Assembly (NCBI GenBank): GCA_963807085.1
Contig: CAWEBB010000018.1
Span: 73,542-137,541 of the forward strand
DNA: 64,000 bases
Source: JACKII01 sp963807085
GTDB lineage: Bacteria; Pseudomonadota; Alphaproteobacteria; Bin95
Reading direction: 5' to 3'
In this document: positions 54,101 through 63,510 of the stretch, one piece after another
Layout: each line of letters opens with the position of its first letter
Numbering within the stretch: position 1 is the first letter of the stretch
Made by a program: the position numbers and the translations under genes
The notes under the pieces: generated by a model
What the model was told of the DNA's origin: nothing
The model's database searches: none
The model's input: only the letters and a program-made list of their open reading frames with translations

Positions 54101-54919
54101 GGGCGCGACCACACCCATCTGGCCATGCCGAAGGAAGACGAGAAGATCCGCTTCCGCGATATCGTCGCCCAGCCGCGCAAGATCATCTCGTCGCCGACCT
54201 GGTCTGGCATCGAAAGCGAGCATGTCTGCTACAATGCGGGCTACACGAACGTCCACGAGCTGATTCCCTGGCGCACGCTGACCGGCCGGCAGCAGCTCTA
54301 CCAGGATCATTTGTGGATGCGCGCCTTCGGCGAGGGCTTTGCCACCTATCGTCCGCCCGTCGACCTGAAGACCATCACCGAAGCGGTCAAACAGGAAGTG
54401 CAGGACGGACGGCCGCACGTGGCGCTGAACTTCATCACCCCGCACCAGAAATGGGGCATCCACTCCACCTATACCGACAACCTGTTGATGCTGACGCTCA
54501 ACCGGGGCGGTCCGGTGATCTGGATTTCCGAGAACGACGCCAAGACCGCAGGCATCGTCGATAACGACTGGGTCGAGCTTTATAACGCCAACGGCGCCCT
54601 GACGGCGCGCGCGACCGTTTCCCAACGCATCAAGGACGGCACGGTCTTCATGTACCACGCCCAGGAAAAGATCGTTAACACGCCCGGTTCGGAAATAACC
54701 GGCCGGCGGGGCGGCATCCACAATTCCGTCACCCGCACCACGCTGAAGCCCACCCACATGATCGGCGGCTACGCGCAGTTGAGTTACGGCTTCAACTACT
54801 ACGGCACCGTCGGCTCTAACCGGGACGAATTCGTCGTCGTTCGCAAAATGCACAAGGTCGACTGGCTCGACCAACCCGCCAGTCCAAAGCCCGACAGTGA
54901 AAAGGAGATCGCGGTATGA
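51157..54919 (+). CDS. narG: Respiratory nitrate reductase alpha subunit, indels and a TAG in the first half
   Basis: NarG (about 1250 residues) holds the Mo-bisMGD site and FS0 cluster that reduce nitrate in the cytoplasm. After the start ATG 51157 (AAAGGACG upstream), the HGVNCTGSCSW motif gives FS0 ligands His51, Cys55 and Cys59. Mo-site and core motifs follow, such as SYAAGSRYLSLLGG and YKNDLNT-like YEKNDLNTTDMHPF later. Between 51157 and about 53090, an in-frame TAG (51223-51225, residue 23) and frameshifts near 51411, 51569, 51697, 52455 and 52530 interrupt it. From about 53090 to 54919 it is intact. It overlaps narH by 4 bp. Confidence 0.9.
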
Positions 54920-56439
54920 GAGTGCGTGCTCAAATCGGCATGGTCCTGAACCTGGACAAATGCATCGGCTGTCATACCTGCTCTGTTACCTGCAAGAACG
55001 TTTGGACCAGCCGCGACGGGGTAGAGTACGCTTGGTTCAACAATGTCGAAACCAAGCCGGGCTTGGGTTACCCGACGGATTGGGAGAACCAGAAGCGCTG
55101 GAACGGCGGCTGGCAGCGAACCCGTGGCGGCAAGCTTATGCCGAAACAGGGCTCGAAATGGCGGATCCTGGCGAACATTTTCGCCAACCCCGACCTGCCG
55201 GAGATCGACGACTATTACGAGCCATTCACGTTCGACTACGACCACCTGCAGTCGGCGCCGGAGATGGACGCGTTTCCAACCGCCCGCCCCCGGTCGAGAA
55301 TTACCGGCGAGCGGATGGAGAAGATCGTCAAGGGCCCGAACTGGGAGGAAATTCTCGGCGGTGAGTTCTCGAAACGCGGCCAGGACTACAATTTCGAGGG
55401 CATTCAGAAGGAGATCTATGGAGAGTACGAAAATACCTTCATGATGTATCTTCCCCGGCTCTGCGAGCACTGCCTGAATCCGTCCTGCGCGGCCAGTTGC
55501 CCGTCCGGTGCGATCTACAAGCGCGAAGAAGACGGCATCGTTCTGATCGACCAGGAAAAGTGCCGCGGCTGGCGCATGTGCGTCTCCGGCTGCCCCTACA
55601 AAAAGGTCTATTACAACTGGAGCACCGGCAAGTCCGAGAAGTGCACGCTCTGCTATCCGCGCATCGAGAGCGGCAACCCCACGGTCTGCTCGGAAACCTG
55701 CGTCGGGCGCATCCGCTATATCGGCGTCATTCTGTATGACGCCGACCGCATCGAGGAGGCCGCCAACGCCGAGCTGACCACCGACCTTTATGAGGCGCAG
55801 TTGAGTGTCTTTCTGGACCCGAACGACCCGGCGGTGATCGAGGCCGCCCGCGCCGATGGCGTGCCGGAGGATTGGATCAAGGCGGCCAGGGAAAGTCCGA
55901 TCTGGAAGATGGCCATGGAGTGGAAGGTTGCCTTCCCCCTGCATCCCGAATACCGCACGCTGCCGATGGTCTGGTACGTGCCGCCGCTCTCCCCGATTCA
56001 AAACGCGGCGCAGGCGGGCCAGATCGGCATCGACAACGACATGCCGGATGTCCGCTCGCTGCGCATCCCCGTCAAATACCTCGCCAATATGCTCACTGCG
56101 GGCGAGGAAGAGCCCGTGGTCCTGGCGCTGGAGCGCATGCTGGCCATGCGGGCCTATATGCGGTCCAAGACGGTGGATGGCGTCATCGACGAAGGCATCG
56201 CCGAGCGGGTCGGGCTGTCGGGCCGGATGATCGAGGAAATGTACAAGATCATGGCGCTCGCCGACTTCGAGGATCGCTTCGTCATTCCGACCACCCACCG
56301 CGAACAGGTCGAAGACGCCTATGACCTGCGCGGCGGCTGCGGCTTTACCGACGGGAACGCCTGTTCGACCGGCACCAGCGGCCGCTCTCTGTTCGGCGGC
56401 AGGAAACGGCCGCTCAAAATGACATCGGAGGTAAGGTGA
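54916..56439 (+). CDS. narH: Respiratory nitrate reductase beta subunit
   Basis: A 507-residue iron-sulfur subunit passing electrons from NarI to NarG. Cysteine groups are CIGCHTCSVTCKN (near residue 16), CEHCLNPSCAASCPSG, CRGWRMCVSGCPYKK and CTLCYPRIESGNPTVCSETC. The Trp in the third group (CxxW) marks the position of the [3Fe-4S] cluster, as in E. coli NarH. The rest is of the expected length. The ATG overlaps the narG stop by 4 bp (ATGA). Intact. Confidence 0.96.
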   Translation: MRVRAQIGMVLNLDKCIGCHTCSVTCKNVWTSRDGVEYAWFNNVETKPGLGYPTDWENQKRWNGGWQRTRGGKLMPKQGSKWRILANIFANPDLPEIDDYYEPFTFDYDHLQSAPEMDAFPTARPRSRITGERMEKIVKGPNWEEILGGEFSKRGQDYNFEGIQKEIYGEYENTFMMYLPRLCEHCLNPSCAASCPSGAIYKREEDGIVLIDQEKCRGWRMCVSGCPYKKVYYNWSTGKSEKCTLCYPRIESGNPTVCSETCVGRIRYIGVILYDADRIEEAANAELTTDLYEAQLSVFLDPNDPAVIEAARADGVPEDWIKAARESPIWKMAMEWKVAFPLHPEYRTLPMVWYVPPLSPIQNAAQAGQIGIDNDMPDVRSLRIPVKYLANMLTAGEEEPVVLALERMLAMRAYMRSKTVDGVIDEGIAERVGLSGRMIEEMYKIMALADFEDRFVIPTTHREQVEDAYDLRGGCGFTDGNACSTGTSGRSLFGGRKRPLKMTSEVR

Positions 56440-57128
56440 TGGACCGCACACTCAAAGCCATTTCTTTGGTGCTGAGCTACCCGACCTCGCAACTGCAGGA
56501 GGCCATGGCCGACATCGGCGGCGTCCTGGCGGCGGACAGGCGATTGACCGCCGCGGCCAGGCGCGACCTGCGCCCGTTGGTCAATGACCTCGCCAGCCGC
56601 GATATTTACGCGCTGGAGGAGGAGTTCGTGAACCTGTTCGACCGGTCGCGCACCCTGTCGCTGAACCTGTTCGAGCATGTCCACGGCGAAAGCCGCGACC
56701 GTGGCACCGCCATGGTCGACCTGGTGGAGATGTACCGGGAAGCCGGCTTCGAGCCGACCACGACCGAGCTGCCCGACCATCTGCCGGTGCTGCTGGAATA
56801 CCTGTCCATCCGGCCGGAGGCGGAGGTCAGGGAAATCTTGGCGGATGCCGGCCACATCTTCGTTGCCCTGAAGGAGCGGCTGGAGCGCCGAAAAAGTGTC
56901 TACGCCGCCGCTTTCGAGGCATTGAACCAACTGGCCGGCGCCCCGGCGAACCCGGAGGCGGCCGACGAGTTGCGCAACATGCCCGACGATGATCCGGACG
57001 ACTTGGAAGCGCTGGACCAGGTTTGGGAGGAGACCGAAGTCACCTTCGGTCCCGACCCGAATGCCGGCTGCCCGGTCAGCCGTGACCTGCTCGCGCGGAT
57101 GGCGGTTCCCCCCGCCCCGCAAGCCTGA
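56439..57128 (+). CDS. narJ: Nitrate reductase molybdenum cofactor assembly chaperone
   Basis: A 229-residue cytoplasmic chaperone that binds the NarG N-terminus before cofactor insertion. It starts MDRTLKAISLVLSYPTSQLQ. Family marks are LEEEFVNLFDRSRTLSLNLFE, followed by HVHGESRDRGTAMVDLV and YREAGFEPTTTELPDHLPVL. The C-terminal DDLEALDQVWEETEVTFGP is typical. ATG 56439 overlaps the narH TGA by one base (TGATG) with GGAGGTAAGG just before. GTG 56436 is an alternative. narI begins 11 bp later. Confidence 0.93.
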   Translation: MDRTLKAISLVLSYPTSQLQEAMADIGGVLAADRRLTAAARRDLRPLVNDLASRDIYALEEEFVNLFDRSRTLSLNLFEHVHGESRDRGTAMVDLVEMYREAGFEPTTTELPDHLPVLLEYLSIRPEAEVREILADAGHIFVALKERLERRKSVYAAAFEALNQLAGAPANPEAADELRNMPDDDPDDLEALDQVWEETEVTFGPDPNAGCPVSRDLLARMAVPPAPQA

Positions 57129-57139
57129 GGACTGCAGAG

Positions 57140-57859
57140 ATGACCTATTTTGTCTTTGGTGTGATGCCTTACATCGCCCTGACCGTGCTGGTCATCGGCT
57201 CGATCATCCGGTACGAGCGCGATCCCTTCACCTGGAAATCGAGTTCCAGCCAGTTGCTGCGCCGAAAACAACTTATCTGGGGCTCCATCCTGTTCCATGT
57301 GGGCATCATCATCGTCTTTTTCGGCCATTTGATCGGCATGCTGACGCCCGTGGCGCTTTTCCACCTGCTCGGCATCAGCTATGGCATCAAACAGGTGCTT
57401 GCCATCGTCGTCGGCGGCATTGCGGGTGCGATGGCCATCGTCGGCGCCGCCATGTTGCTGCACCGGCGGCTGCTGGATCCGCGAGTCCGCGCCAACTCCA
57501 CCTTTGCCGATACCGGCATTCTGATCCTGCTGCTCCTTCAGATCGTCATCGGGATGGGCACGATCCTGGTTTCCATCCAACACCTCGACGGAGCGGAAAT
57601 GGTGAAGTTCATGGATTGGGCGCAGGCGATATTCACCTTCCGGATGGATGCCTGGTACATCGTCGCCGACGTGCATTGGGTATACAAGCTGCACATCTTG
57701 CTCGGGTTGGCGATCTTCATCCTGTTCCCGTTCACGCGGCTGGTGCACATGCTGTCCGTGCCGCTGCGTTATCTGTGGCGGCCAGGCTATCAGATCGTCC
57801 GATCGCGCCGCCGCACGCCGCTGCCCAAGCGCGACAGCAATGTCAGGCCAGCGGAGTAA
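57140..57859 (+). CDS. narI: Respiratory nitrate reductase gamma subunit (cytochrome b)
   Basis: A 239-residue membrane cytochrome with five helices that takes electrons from quinol. The helix SILFHVGIIIVFFGHLIGM carries two His ligands, and VHWVYKLHILLGLAIFILFP with FTRLVH supplies the others for two b-hemes. The family ends with a basic cytoplasmic tail (RSRRRTPLPKR), which anchors NarGH. It follows narJ by 11 bp and is followed after 5 bp by a PpiC isomerase gene. Start ATG 57140. Confidence 0.94.
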   Translation: MTYFVFGVMPYIALTVLVIGSIIRYERDPFTWKSSSSQLLRRKQLIWGSILFHVGIIIVFFGHLIGMLTPVALFHLLGISYGIKQVLAIVVGGIAGAMAIVGAAMLLHRRLLDPRVRANSTFADTGILILLLLQIVIGMGTILVSIQHLDGAEMVKFMDWAQAIFTFRMDAWYIVADVHWVYKLHILLGLAIFILFPFTRLVHMLSVPLRYLWRPGYQIVRSRRRTPLPKRDSNVRPAE

Positions 57860-57864
57860 GCGCA

Positions 57865-58683
57865 ATGAATGTCATATCGAGCACCGCATCCACTCCCCTG
57901 TTCCCGGACATTGTCGTCAACGGCGAAGTGGTGCCGAGCGCGGCGGTCGCCGCCGAGACCCAGAACCACCCGGCGCCGCCCGGCAAGCCAGGGGTCGCAT
58001 GGCGGAAGGCGGCCAACGCGCTCGCCATCCGAACGCTGCTGCTGCAGGAGGCGAAGCGGCGTCAGGTCATCGCCGACCCCGCCGAACTGAGCCCCGGCCG
58101 CTTCGAGACCGAGGAAGAAGCGCGCATCCGGGCGCTTCTCGAAGAGGCCATCGCCGTCGAACCGCCGGATGAAGCCGTCATCCGGACGGAATGGGAAAAA
58201 AAGCCGGAGCGGTTCCGCTCGCCGCCGCTTTGGGAGGTTTCACACATCCTGTGTTCCTGTGACCCCGAAAACGCGGCGGCGCGCCAGACCGCATTCGCCC
58301 GGGCCAGCAAGCTGACGGAAGTGGCGCAGCGTGATCCCAAGAGGTTCGACCGGCTGGCGGCCAGCGAAAGCGACTGCCCGTCCAAAGCGAGCGGCGGCGC
58401 GCTGGGGCAACTGGGGCCGGGTGACACGGTGCCGGAATTCGAGGCGGCGCTGAAAGAGCTCACCGAAGGCGCAATCACCCCGGAACCGGTGCTGAGCCGC
58501 CATGGTTACCACGTCATCCGGCTGGATGGGCTCGCGGAACCGCAGGTTCTGCCGTATGCGGCGGTCCGCCAACACATTGCCGACGCGCTTGAAAAGGCCG
58601 CCTGGACACGCGCGGCGCGGGCCTTTGTCAATGACCTGGTGACATCCGCCCAGATCTCGGGCGTGGACATGCAGCCCGTCTGA
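57865..58683 (+). CDS. PpiC/parvulin-type peptidyl-prolyl isomerase of the nar operon
   Basis: A 272-residue protein. The N-terminal part is helical and charged (FETEEEARIRALLEEAIAV). A parvulin/rotamase domain follows from about residue 125, including SHILCSCDPENAAARQ, SDCPSKASGGALGQLGPGDT and EPVLSRHGYHVIRLDG. These PpiC genes are often the last in nar operons (NifM-like). There is no clear signal peptide, so it may help fold NarGH in the cytoplasm. ATG 57865 lies 5 bp after the narI stop with GCGGAG upstream. Function inferred from context. Confidence 0.85.
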   Translation: MNVISSTASTPLFPDIVVNGEVVPSAAVAAETQNHPAPPGKPGVAWRKAANALAIRTLLLQEAKRRQVIADPAELSPGRFETEEEARIRALLEEAIAVEPPDEAVIRTEWEKKPERFRSPPLWEVSHILCSCDPENAAARQTAFARASKLTEVAQRDPKRFDRLAASESDCPSKASGGALGQLGPGDTVPEFEAALKELTEGAITPEPVLSRHGYHVIRLDGLAEPQVLPYAAVRQHIADALEKAAWTRAARAFVNDLVTSAQISGVDMQPV

Positions 58684-58698
58684 GCCGGTATCGCGACG

Positions 58699-59271
58699 AT
58701 GATCCTGCCCACCGAACATTCTCTTGCGGCCGAAGACTACGCCCCGGCGAAGCTTGGGGAATTCGAGAACCCGTTGGATTTCATATGGGAGGATCATCGC
58801 CGCGAACGGCGGATCTGCGCGCTGATCGACAAGATCGCGACGGCCGATCCGCCGGATGCGGCAAGTGTTGGCCATGTGCTGCGCTTTCTGACGAAAGACC
58901 TGTTCGCCCATATGGAGGATGAACATAGCGGCCTGTTCCCGTTACTGCTCCGGCGCTGCAAGCCCGAAGACGAGATCCAAAAGATCGTCGGCCGCCTCCG
59001 CACGGAACACGACTGCCAGGCGGCGTTGGCGCCCGGCGTGGAGGCCGCGCTTGCCCATTCGCTAGCCGAGCCCCGACAACTGAGTGATGAACAACGTGCG
59101 GCGCTTTCCGCGTTTGCCACCCACGCCCGGCGTCACCTGATCGCTGAAAATGCCATCGTCTTGCCGATCGCGCGCCGCCGGCTGACAACAGACGATCTGG
59201 CGAACTTGCGCCGCCGGATGTTGGAGGCGCGTGGCTTGATGCCTGGGACGGAAACCAAATATGGCGGGTGA
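58699..59271 (+). CDS. Hemerythrin domain protein
   Basis: A 190-residue four-helix protein of the hemerythrin HHE family. Metal-ligand candidates are IWEDHRRERR (His), LFAHMEDEHSGLFP (His, Glu, His), LRTEHDCQ and ATHARRHLIAENAIVLPIAR. It may bind a di-iron site and oxygen, or nitric oxide, or sense them. It follows the PpiC gene by 15 bp and probably belongs to the nar operon. Such proteins commonly accompany nitrate and NO genes. No signal peptide. Confidence 0.85.
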   Translation: MILPTEHSLAAEDYAPAKLGEFENPLDFIWEDHRRERRICALIDKIATADPPDAASVGHVLRFLTKDLFAHMEDEHSGLFPLLLRRCKPEDEIQKIVGRLRTEHDCQAALAPGVEAALAHSLAEPRQLSDEQRAALSAFATHARRHLIAENAIVLPIARRRLTTDDLANLRRRMLEARGLMPGTETKYGG

Positions 59272-59291
59272 ATCGTTGCAAGACCGAAGAG

Positions 59292-60296
59292 TTAGAGCAT
59301 CCGCTCTTCCGGCTTGATCAGGTGCCGGGGCTCCTCGCCCCGCATCGCGCGGGCACAATTTTCCACGGCGCGCTTGGCGGCCACGCCGCGCCAGGCACCG
59401 ACCGAAGCCGAATTGTGCGGCGAGCCGATGACGTTCGGCAAATCCAGAAACGGATGAGCCATTTCGAACCGGCCATGCCGCACCGGCTCCACCCACCAGG
59501 CATCGAGGCAGGCCGCAAACGACGGATTTGCCCAAAGGTGGGCATAAAGCGCCGCCTCGTCGATGATCTCGCCCCGGGCGAGGTTCACGAGAATGGCGTC
59601 CGGCTTCATTAGCGCCAGCTTTTCGGCGTTCAGCAGCTTTTCGCTGGTGCGCGTGAGCGGCAGGCTCAATACCAGCACATCGGAGACCGCCAGCAACTCG
59701 TCCAGTTGATCCGGCGTGCCGATCCAATCGACCGGCTCGTCGGTCTCGCCCGAGCGCTTGATGGCGTGCACCTTCATGCCGATGCCACGCATCAGCCGGG
59801 CCGTCGCCACACCAATGCCGCCGAAGCCCAAGATACCTGCGACGCCGCCCGCCAGCATTTTGTTGCGAACGAATTGGTTGAATTCCCCGGTTTTCAGCTT
59901 TTCATGCTCGATGAACAGGCGCTTGGCGGCCGCCAACGCCATGGCGAGCCCGTGTTCCGCCATCGGCTCGGCGAAGGCGCCGCCATTACCGGCAATCGGC
60001 AGGCTTTCCGGCAAGTGCGCGAGCGGCAAATAGTCGACGCCGGCGGAATGAAACTGCAACAGCCGGCAGTTGGGCGTCAGCAGGTCGCCCACATCGTCCG
60101 GCAGGCGGTTTATGTGCGTGGCGTAAACGGCGGTCGCCTCCCGCAGCGCCTGCCGCGCTTCGTCCTTGCCCAGGTCGTCCAGATAGACCACCCTGCCCGC
60201 CTCACTCCCAGCCTCACTCAGCGTCTGCTCGATCAGACGCCGGCGGTTTTCATCGGCGTCGGCGGCAATGGCGAGGACGGGGCATTTTGGGGGCAA
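59292..60296 (-). CDS. D-2-hydroxyacid dehydrogenase family protein, TTG start
   Basis: A 334-residue NAD-dependent enzyme of the phosphoglycerate/lactate dehydrogenase superfamily. The Rossmann site is ILGFGGIGVATARLMRGIGM; catalytic Arg in NLARGEIIDEAAL, Glu in WWVEP, and His in SPHNS. The N-terminal ATAVYATHINRLPDDV and SAGVDYLPL fit. The start is a TTG at 60296 with AAGGAG and 7-base spacing; no ATG is available at the family N-terminus, and in-frame sequence upstream is unrelated. It converges with the hemerythrin gene (20-bp gap). Substrate unknown. Confidence 0.85.
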   Translation of the reverse strand: MPPKCPVLAIAADADENRRRLIEQTLSEAGSEAGRVVYLDDLGKDEARQALREATAVYATHINRLPDDVGDLLTPNCRLLQFHSAGVDYLPLAHLPESLPIAGNGGAFAEPMAEHGLAMALAAAKRLFIEHEKLKTGEFNQFVRNKMLAGGVAGILGFGGIGVATARLMRGIGMKVHAIKRSGETDEPVDWIGTPDQLDELLAVSDVLVLSLPLTRTSEKLLNAEKLALMKPDAILVNLARGEIIDEAALYAHLWANPSFAACLDAWWVEPVRHGRFEMAHPFLDLPNVIGSPHNSASVGAWRGVAAKRAVENCARAMRGEEPRHLIKPEERML

Positions 60297-60397
60297 TGGC
60301 TGTCTCCTTGGGAATGGCACCACTCGAGTCCGTGTAACGCATTTCGCCCCCGCCGTGCAATGCGGCCAGCCGAAATGCTTATCTTCTTCAACACCCG

Positions 60398-60427
60398 TTT
60401 CACGCGCCGCGGAAAGTTCTGTATACT
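60398..60427 (+). promoter_or_regulatory. Candidate sigma-70 promoter of the fourth TauD gene
   Basis: TTTCAC (60398-60403) and TATACT (60422-60427) with an 18-base spacer lie 47 bases before the ATG at 60474. The match is good at the -10 and weak at the -35. Confidence 0.4.
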
Positions 60428-60473
60428 GAAGAAAGCCTCGTGTGGACCACTCGAACGTCGAAGGACCGCGGCC

Positions 60474-61520
60474 ATGATCACGCCATTTGAAGGCGCTTCC
60501 GTCTGGAACGGCAGCGATCTCGAAGCCGACCAGAGGTGGCGCTGGCCATGGGCGGCGGCGGAAGTGGCGGAGATCGAAGCAGCGCTCGCCACCGCCAAAT
60601 CGGCCGGGGCCGACTGGCAGGGCGTGATCCGAGAGAATTTTCCGCTGCCAACCGTCGCCGACAAGCTGGCGGCCGTGGCGGAGGAGTTGGAGAACGGCCG
60701 CGGCTTCGTCTTGTTGGAAGGCCTGCCGGTCGAACGCTATACGGAGGACGACCGGCGCTTGATCTGGATGGGCATCGGCCATTGGCTTGGTACGCCGGTG
60801 CCCCAGGACAATTCCGGTCAGATGATGCGCGACATCCAGGCGGAGCCCGGCGACCTCGGCGCGCGGCACGAGCGCATGCAGAGCAAGGACGGCGGTGAGT
60901 TTCTTTCTTCGAAGGCGCGCACCTACAGTAACGGGTTGCTGCGCTACCACACAGACCGCACGGATGTGGTCGGGCTGTTGATGGCGCGCCGCTCGGCCTC
61001 TGGCGGCGAAAGCCGGATCGTCAGCACCGCCGCCGTACACAACGCCATTCTGGCGCGCCGCCCCGACCTGCTGGAACTGCTCTACCGACCGATCTACCGC
61101 TCGCGCCTGGGCGAGGAAGCCGGCGGCGGAGACGAAGTCTACCCCCTGCCCGTCTTCGGCGTGGAAAACGGCAAGCTTACCAGCCACTATTCTCGTACCT
61201 ATGTCGAGGCCGCACAGTTGATGGCCGACACGCCGCGCATGAGCGATGCCCAATGGCAGGCACTGGACATGCTGGCGGAAGTCGCAGACGAACTCGCGTT
61301 CGGAATGACGCTCGCGCCGGGCGACATGCAATTCATCAACAGCCACATCACCTATCACGCCCGCACGGCCTTTCAGGACGACCCCGGGTCAGGCCAGGCT
61401 CGTCTGCTGCACCGGCTCTGGCTCACCATGCCGAACAGCCGGGCCTTGCCGGCCGATCATGCGGTACTATGGAAGAATGTGACGGCCGGCGCACCGCGCG
61501 GCGGCATCACCGTCGGCTGA
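60474..61520 (+). CDS. TauD/TfdA family dioxygenase 4
   Basis: A 348-residue TauD-like enzyme. It has the iron motif YHTDRTDVVG (His159 and Asp161), a distal His in SHITYHARTAF, and an Arg in LLHRLWLTMP for 2OG binding. Further marks are GRGFVLLEGLPVERYTEDDR and DIQAEPGDLGARHER. AAGGA lies 10 bases before the ATG. Longer in-frame sequence upstream is not protein-like. It differs clearly from the three members at 24.9-32.7 kb. The usual substrates of this branch are uncertain. A tRNA gene follows. Confidence 0.87.
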   Translation: MITPFEGASVWNGSDLEADQRWRWPWAAAEVAEIEAALATAKSAGADWQGVIRENFPLPTVADKLAAVAEELENGRGFVLLEGLPVERYTEDDRRLIWMGIGHWLGTPVPQDNSGQMMRDIQAEPGDLGARHERMQSKDGGEFLSSKARTYSNGLLRYHTDRTDVVGLLMARRSASGGESRIVSTAAVHNAILARRPDLLELLYRPIYRSRLGEEAGGGDEVYPLPVFGVENGKLTSHYSRTYVEAAQLMADTPRMSDAQWQALDMLAEVADELAFGMTLAPGDMQFINSHITYHARTAFQDDPGSGQARLLHRLWLTMPNSRALPADHAVLWKNVTAGAPRGGITVG

Positions 61521-61554
61521 ACGCTACCGGCATCCGGTATGAACCCAGCCGGAA

Positions 61555-61630
<76 letters not shown>

Positions 61631-61733
61631 TTCTGGCGCAAATCCCGATCCGGTTGTATCGGGCGCGCCAAGCGCCGAGCATTTAGCAGGCTCCCGGCCC
61701 CATTGCAACGCAACTATTCCCGAGTGGGCGCGC

Positions 61734-62911
61734 TTATTGCAGGGCGGCGCACGCCTCCTGGATGAGCTTGCCGCCCTTGTGCAAATCTGCCTCCGGCGCG
61801 ACGAAGCTGGCCCGGAAATAGGGCGAAAGGCCATAGGCCTCGCCCTGCACGACTGCGACGCCCACATCGTCCAGCAGATAGAGCGTGAAATCCTGGTCGG
61901 TCTCGATCAGCTTGCCGCCGGGCGTGCGCTTGCCGATGGCGCCCGCACAGGAGCAGAAAATATACATGGCTCCTTCCGGCGAGTCGCAGGAAAGTCCCGC
62001 CGCGGCGTTCAGATAGCCCAGCAGAATGTCCCGGCGCTGCTGCAGGTTCGCTGTACGGTCCTTGATCAACTCCTGCGGACCATTCAGCGCGGCAGTGGCC
62101 GCGGCCTGACCAATGGCGGAGACACCGGCGGTGCTCTGGGACTGCATTTTCGACATGGCGGCGATCATCTCCTCCGGCCCGCCCGCAAAGCCGACCCGCC
62201 AGCCGGTCATCGAATACGCCTTGGAGACGCCGTTACAGGTGATCGTGCGCTCGCTCAGGTCCGGACAACCTGAGCGATGGTGGCGAATTTCCGGCCGTCG
62301 AACAGCAGATGCTCGTATACTCGTCGGTCAATATCCAGACATGCGGGTGCTCGCCAGCACCTCACCAAAAGCCCGCAATTCGTCGGCCGTATAGGTAGCA
62401 CCGCTCGGGTTGTTGGGTGAACACAGCACCAACCATTTGGTGTTCGGCGTGATCGCCTCCTCCAACTGCTCCGGCCGCATCTTGAAAGCCTGGTCTGCCC
62501 GCACGTGACGGCGACCGGCGTGCCGCCCGCCAGCTTCACGATATCCGGATAGCTGGTCCAGTAAGGGGCCGGCACGATTACCTCATCACCCGCCCCAACG
62601 CTCGCCATCAGGCAGTTGAACAGAATTTGCTTGGTGCCGCGCCAGCGGTGATCTGTTCGAGCTCGAAATGCAGGCCATTGTCCCGCGCAAACTTCGCTCA
62701 TACCGCCTCGCGCAAAGCCAGCGTGCCGTTGATCGGCGTGTAGCGCGTGTCGTTCATCTCCATCGCGTCCAACACGGCCTGTTGACATGGCGCGGCGTCG
62801 GGAAATCCGGGCTCCCCGGCGGTGAGTTTGACGATATCGCGGCCTTCGGCCTGCAGTCGCGCACGCGCGTGGTGGCGAGCTGGCTGGGAGAAGGGCGTCA
62901 AAGCGGCTCAT
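61734..62911 (-). CDS. Class I/II aminotransferase, frameshifted several times
   Basis: A PLP-dependent aminotransferase of about 390 residues, assembled from several frames. The N-terminus reads EGRDIVKLTAGEPGFPDAAP and NDTRYTPINGTLALREAV. The middle includes ASVGAGDEVIVPAPYWTSYP. The C-terminus has the PLP lysine in SKAYSMTGWR (just before 62210), then FAGGPEEMIAAMSKMQSQST and VGVAVVQGEAYGL. This is the AspC-like alpha family. Indels near 62260, 62500, 62640 and 62870 break the frame. ATG 62911 gives a family-type start. It lies in the error-rich end of the window. Confidence 0.72.
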
Positions 62912-63094
62912 GCTGGGGGGCAAGAGGGGGAGCAGACATTGGCTGGCTATACAGGTCCAGCTTTCAGAATATAGGTTGCGCCTGCTACACACCTGTAACC
63001 CAGCAGTCAAGGCGGTTCACGCAGCCGGCCGGAAACATGCAGGCGGAACTAGCTGGGTACCGGCCGATAATGACCGAAAACAGATTGAAATCCT

Positions 63095-63510
63095 ATGCCA
63101 ATCCGCATCTCTCACCTGGACCATTTTGTGCTGACCGTCGCCGATATCGGACGTACCTGCGATTTCTATTAAGTCGGTGCTCGGCATGCGGCGAGCCCTG
63201 TTCGGCGGGGGCCGGATGGCCTTGCATTTCGGCAACAAAAAATCAACCTGCATCAGGCCGACACGGTAATCGATCCAAACGTCCGCCACGCCACCCCCGG
63301 ATCAGCGGATTTGTGCTTTATCACGACAACGCCGATCGCGAAGTGGTCGATGCAGCGCCATTAAACGAAGCAGGGGTGCCGATCATCACCGGACCCGGAG
63401 AGCGGGCCGGGCGCACGAACGGGCGACTGATGAGCATTTATTTCTATGATCCGGACGAAAACTTGATCGAAGTCGCCAACGAGAACGAGGTAGTTGAGCT
63501 GCGGCTATTT
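63095..63510 (+). CDS. VOC (glyoxalase-like) protein, frameshifted
   Basis: About 130 residues of a vicinal-oxygen-chelate fold protein. ATG 63095 gives PIRISHLDHFVLTVADIG and, after one extra T near 63171, FYKSVLGMR. Then LHFGNKKINLHQAD, HATPGSADLCFIT and, in a third frame, GRLMSIYFYDPDENLIEVAN. His and Glu metal ligands (HLDHF, LHQAD, LIEVAN) fit the family. The true stop is unclear because of indels; the longest frame ends at 63591. Partial reconstruction only. Function as lyase or dioxygenase cannot be set. Confidence 0.65.

Noticed and set aside
53024..54874. 616-codon open frame on the minus strand
   Set aside because: Exact antisense shadow of narG; high GC makes long antisense frames common, and its translation has no family motifs.
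54799..56451. 550-codon open frame on the minus strand
   Set aside because: Antisense shadow of narH with its cysteine clusters on the other strand.
59706..60473. N-terminal extension of the fourth TauD gene
   Set aside because: Overlaps the real 2-hydroxyacid dehydrogenase on the other strand and has no protein-like conservation.
60297..61358. N-terminal extension of the 2-hydroxyacid dehydrogenase
   Set aside because: Antisense to the TauD gene; a TTG with a strong ribosome site at 60296 explains the true start.
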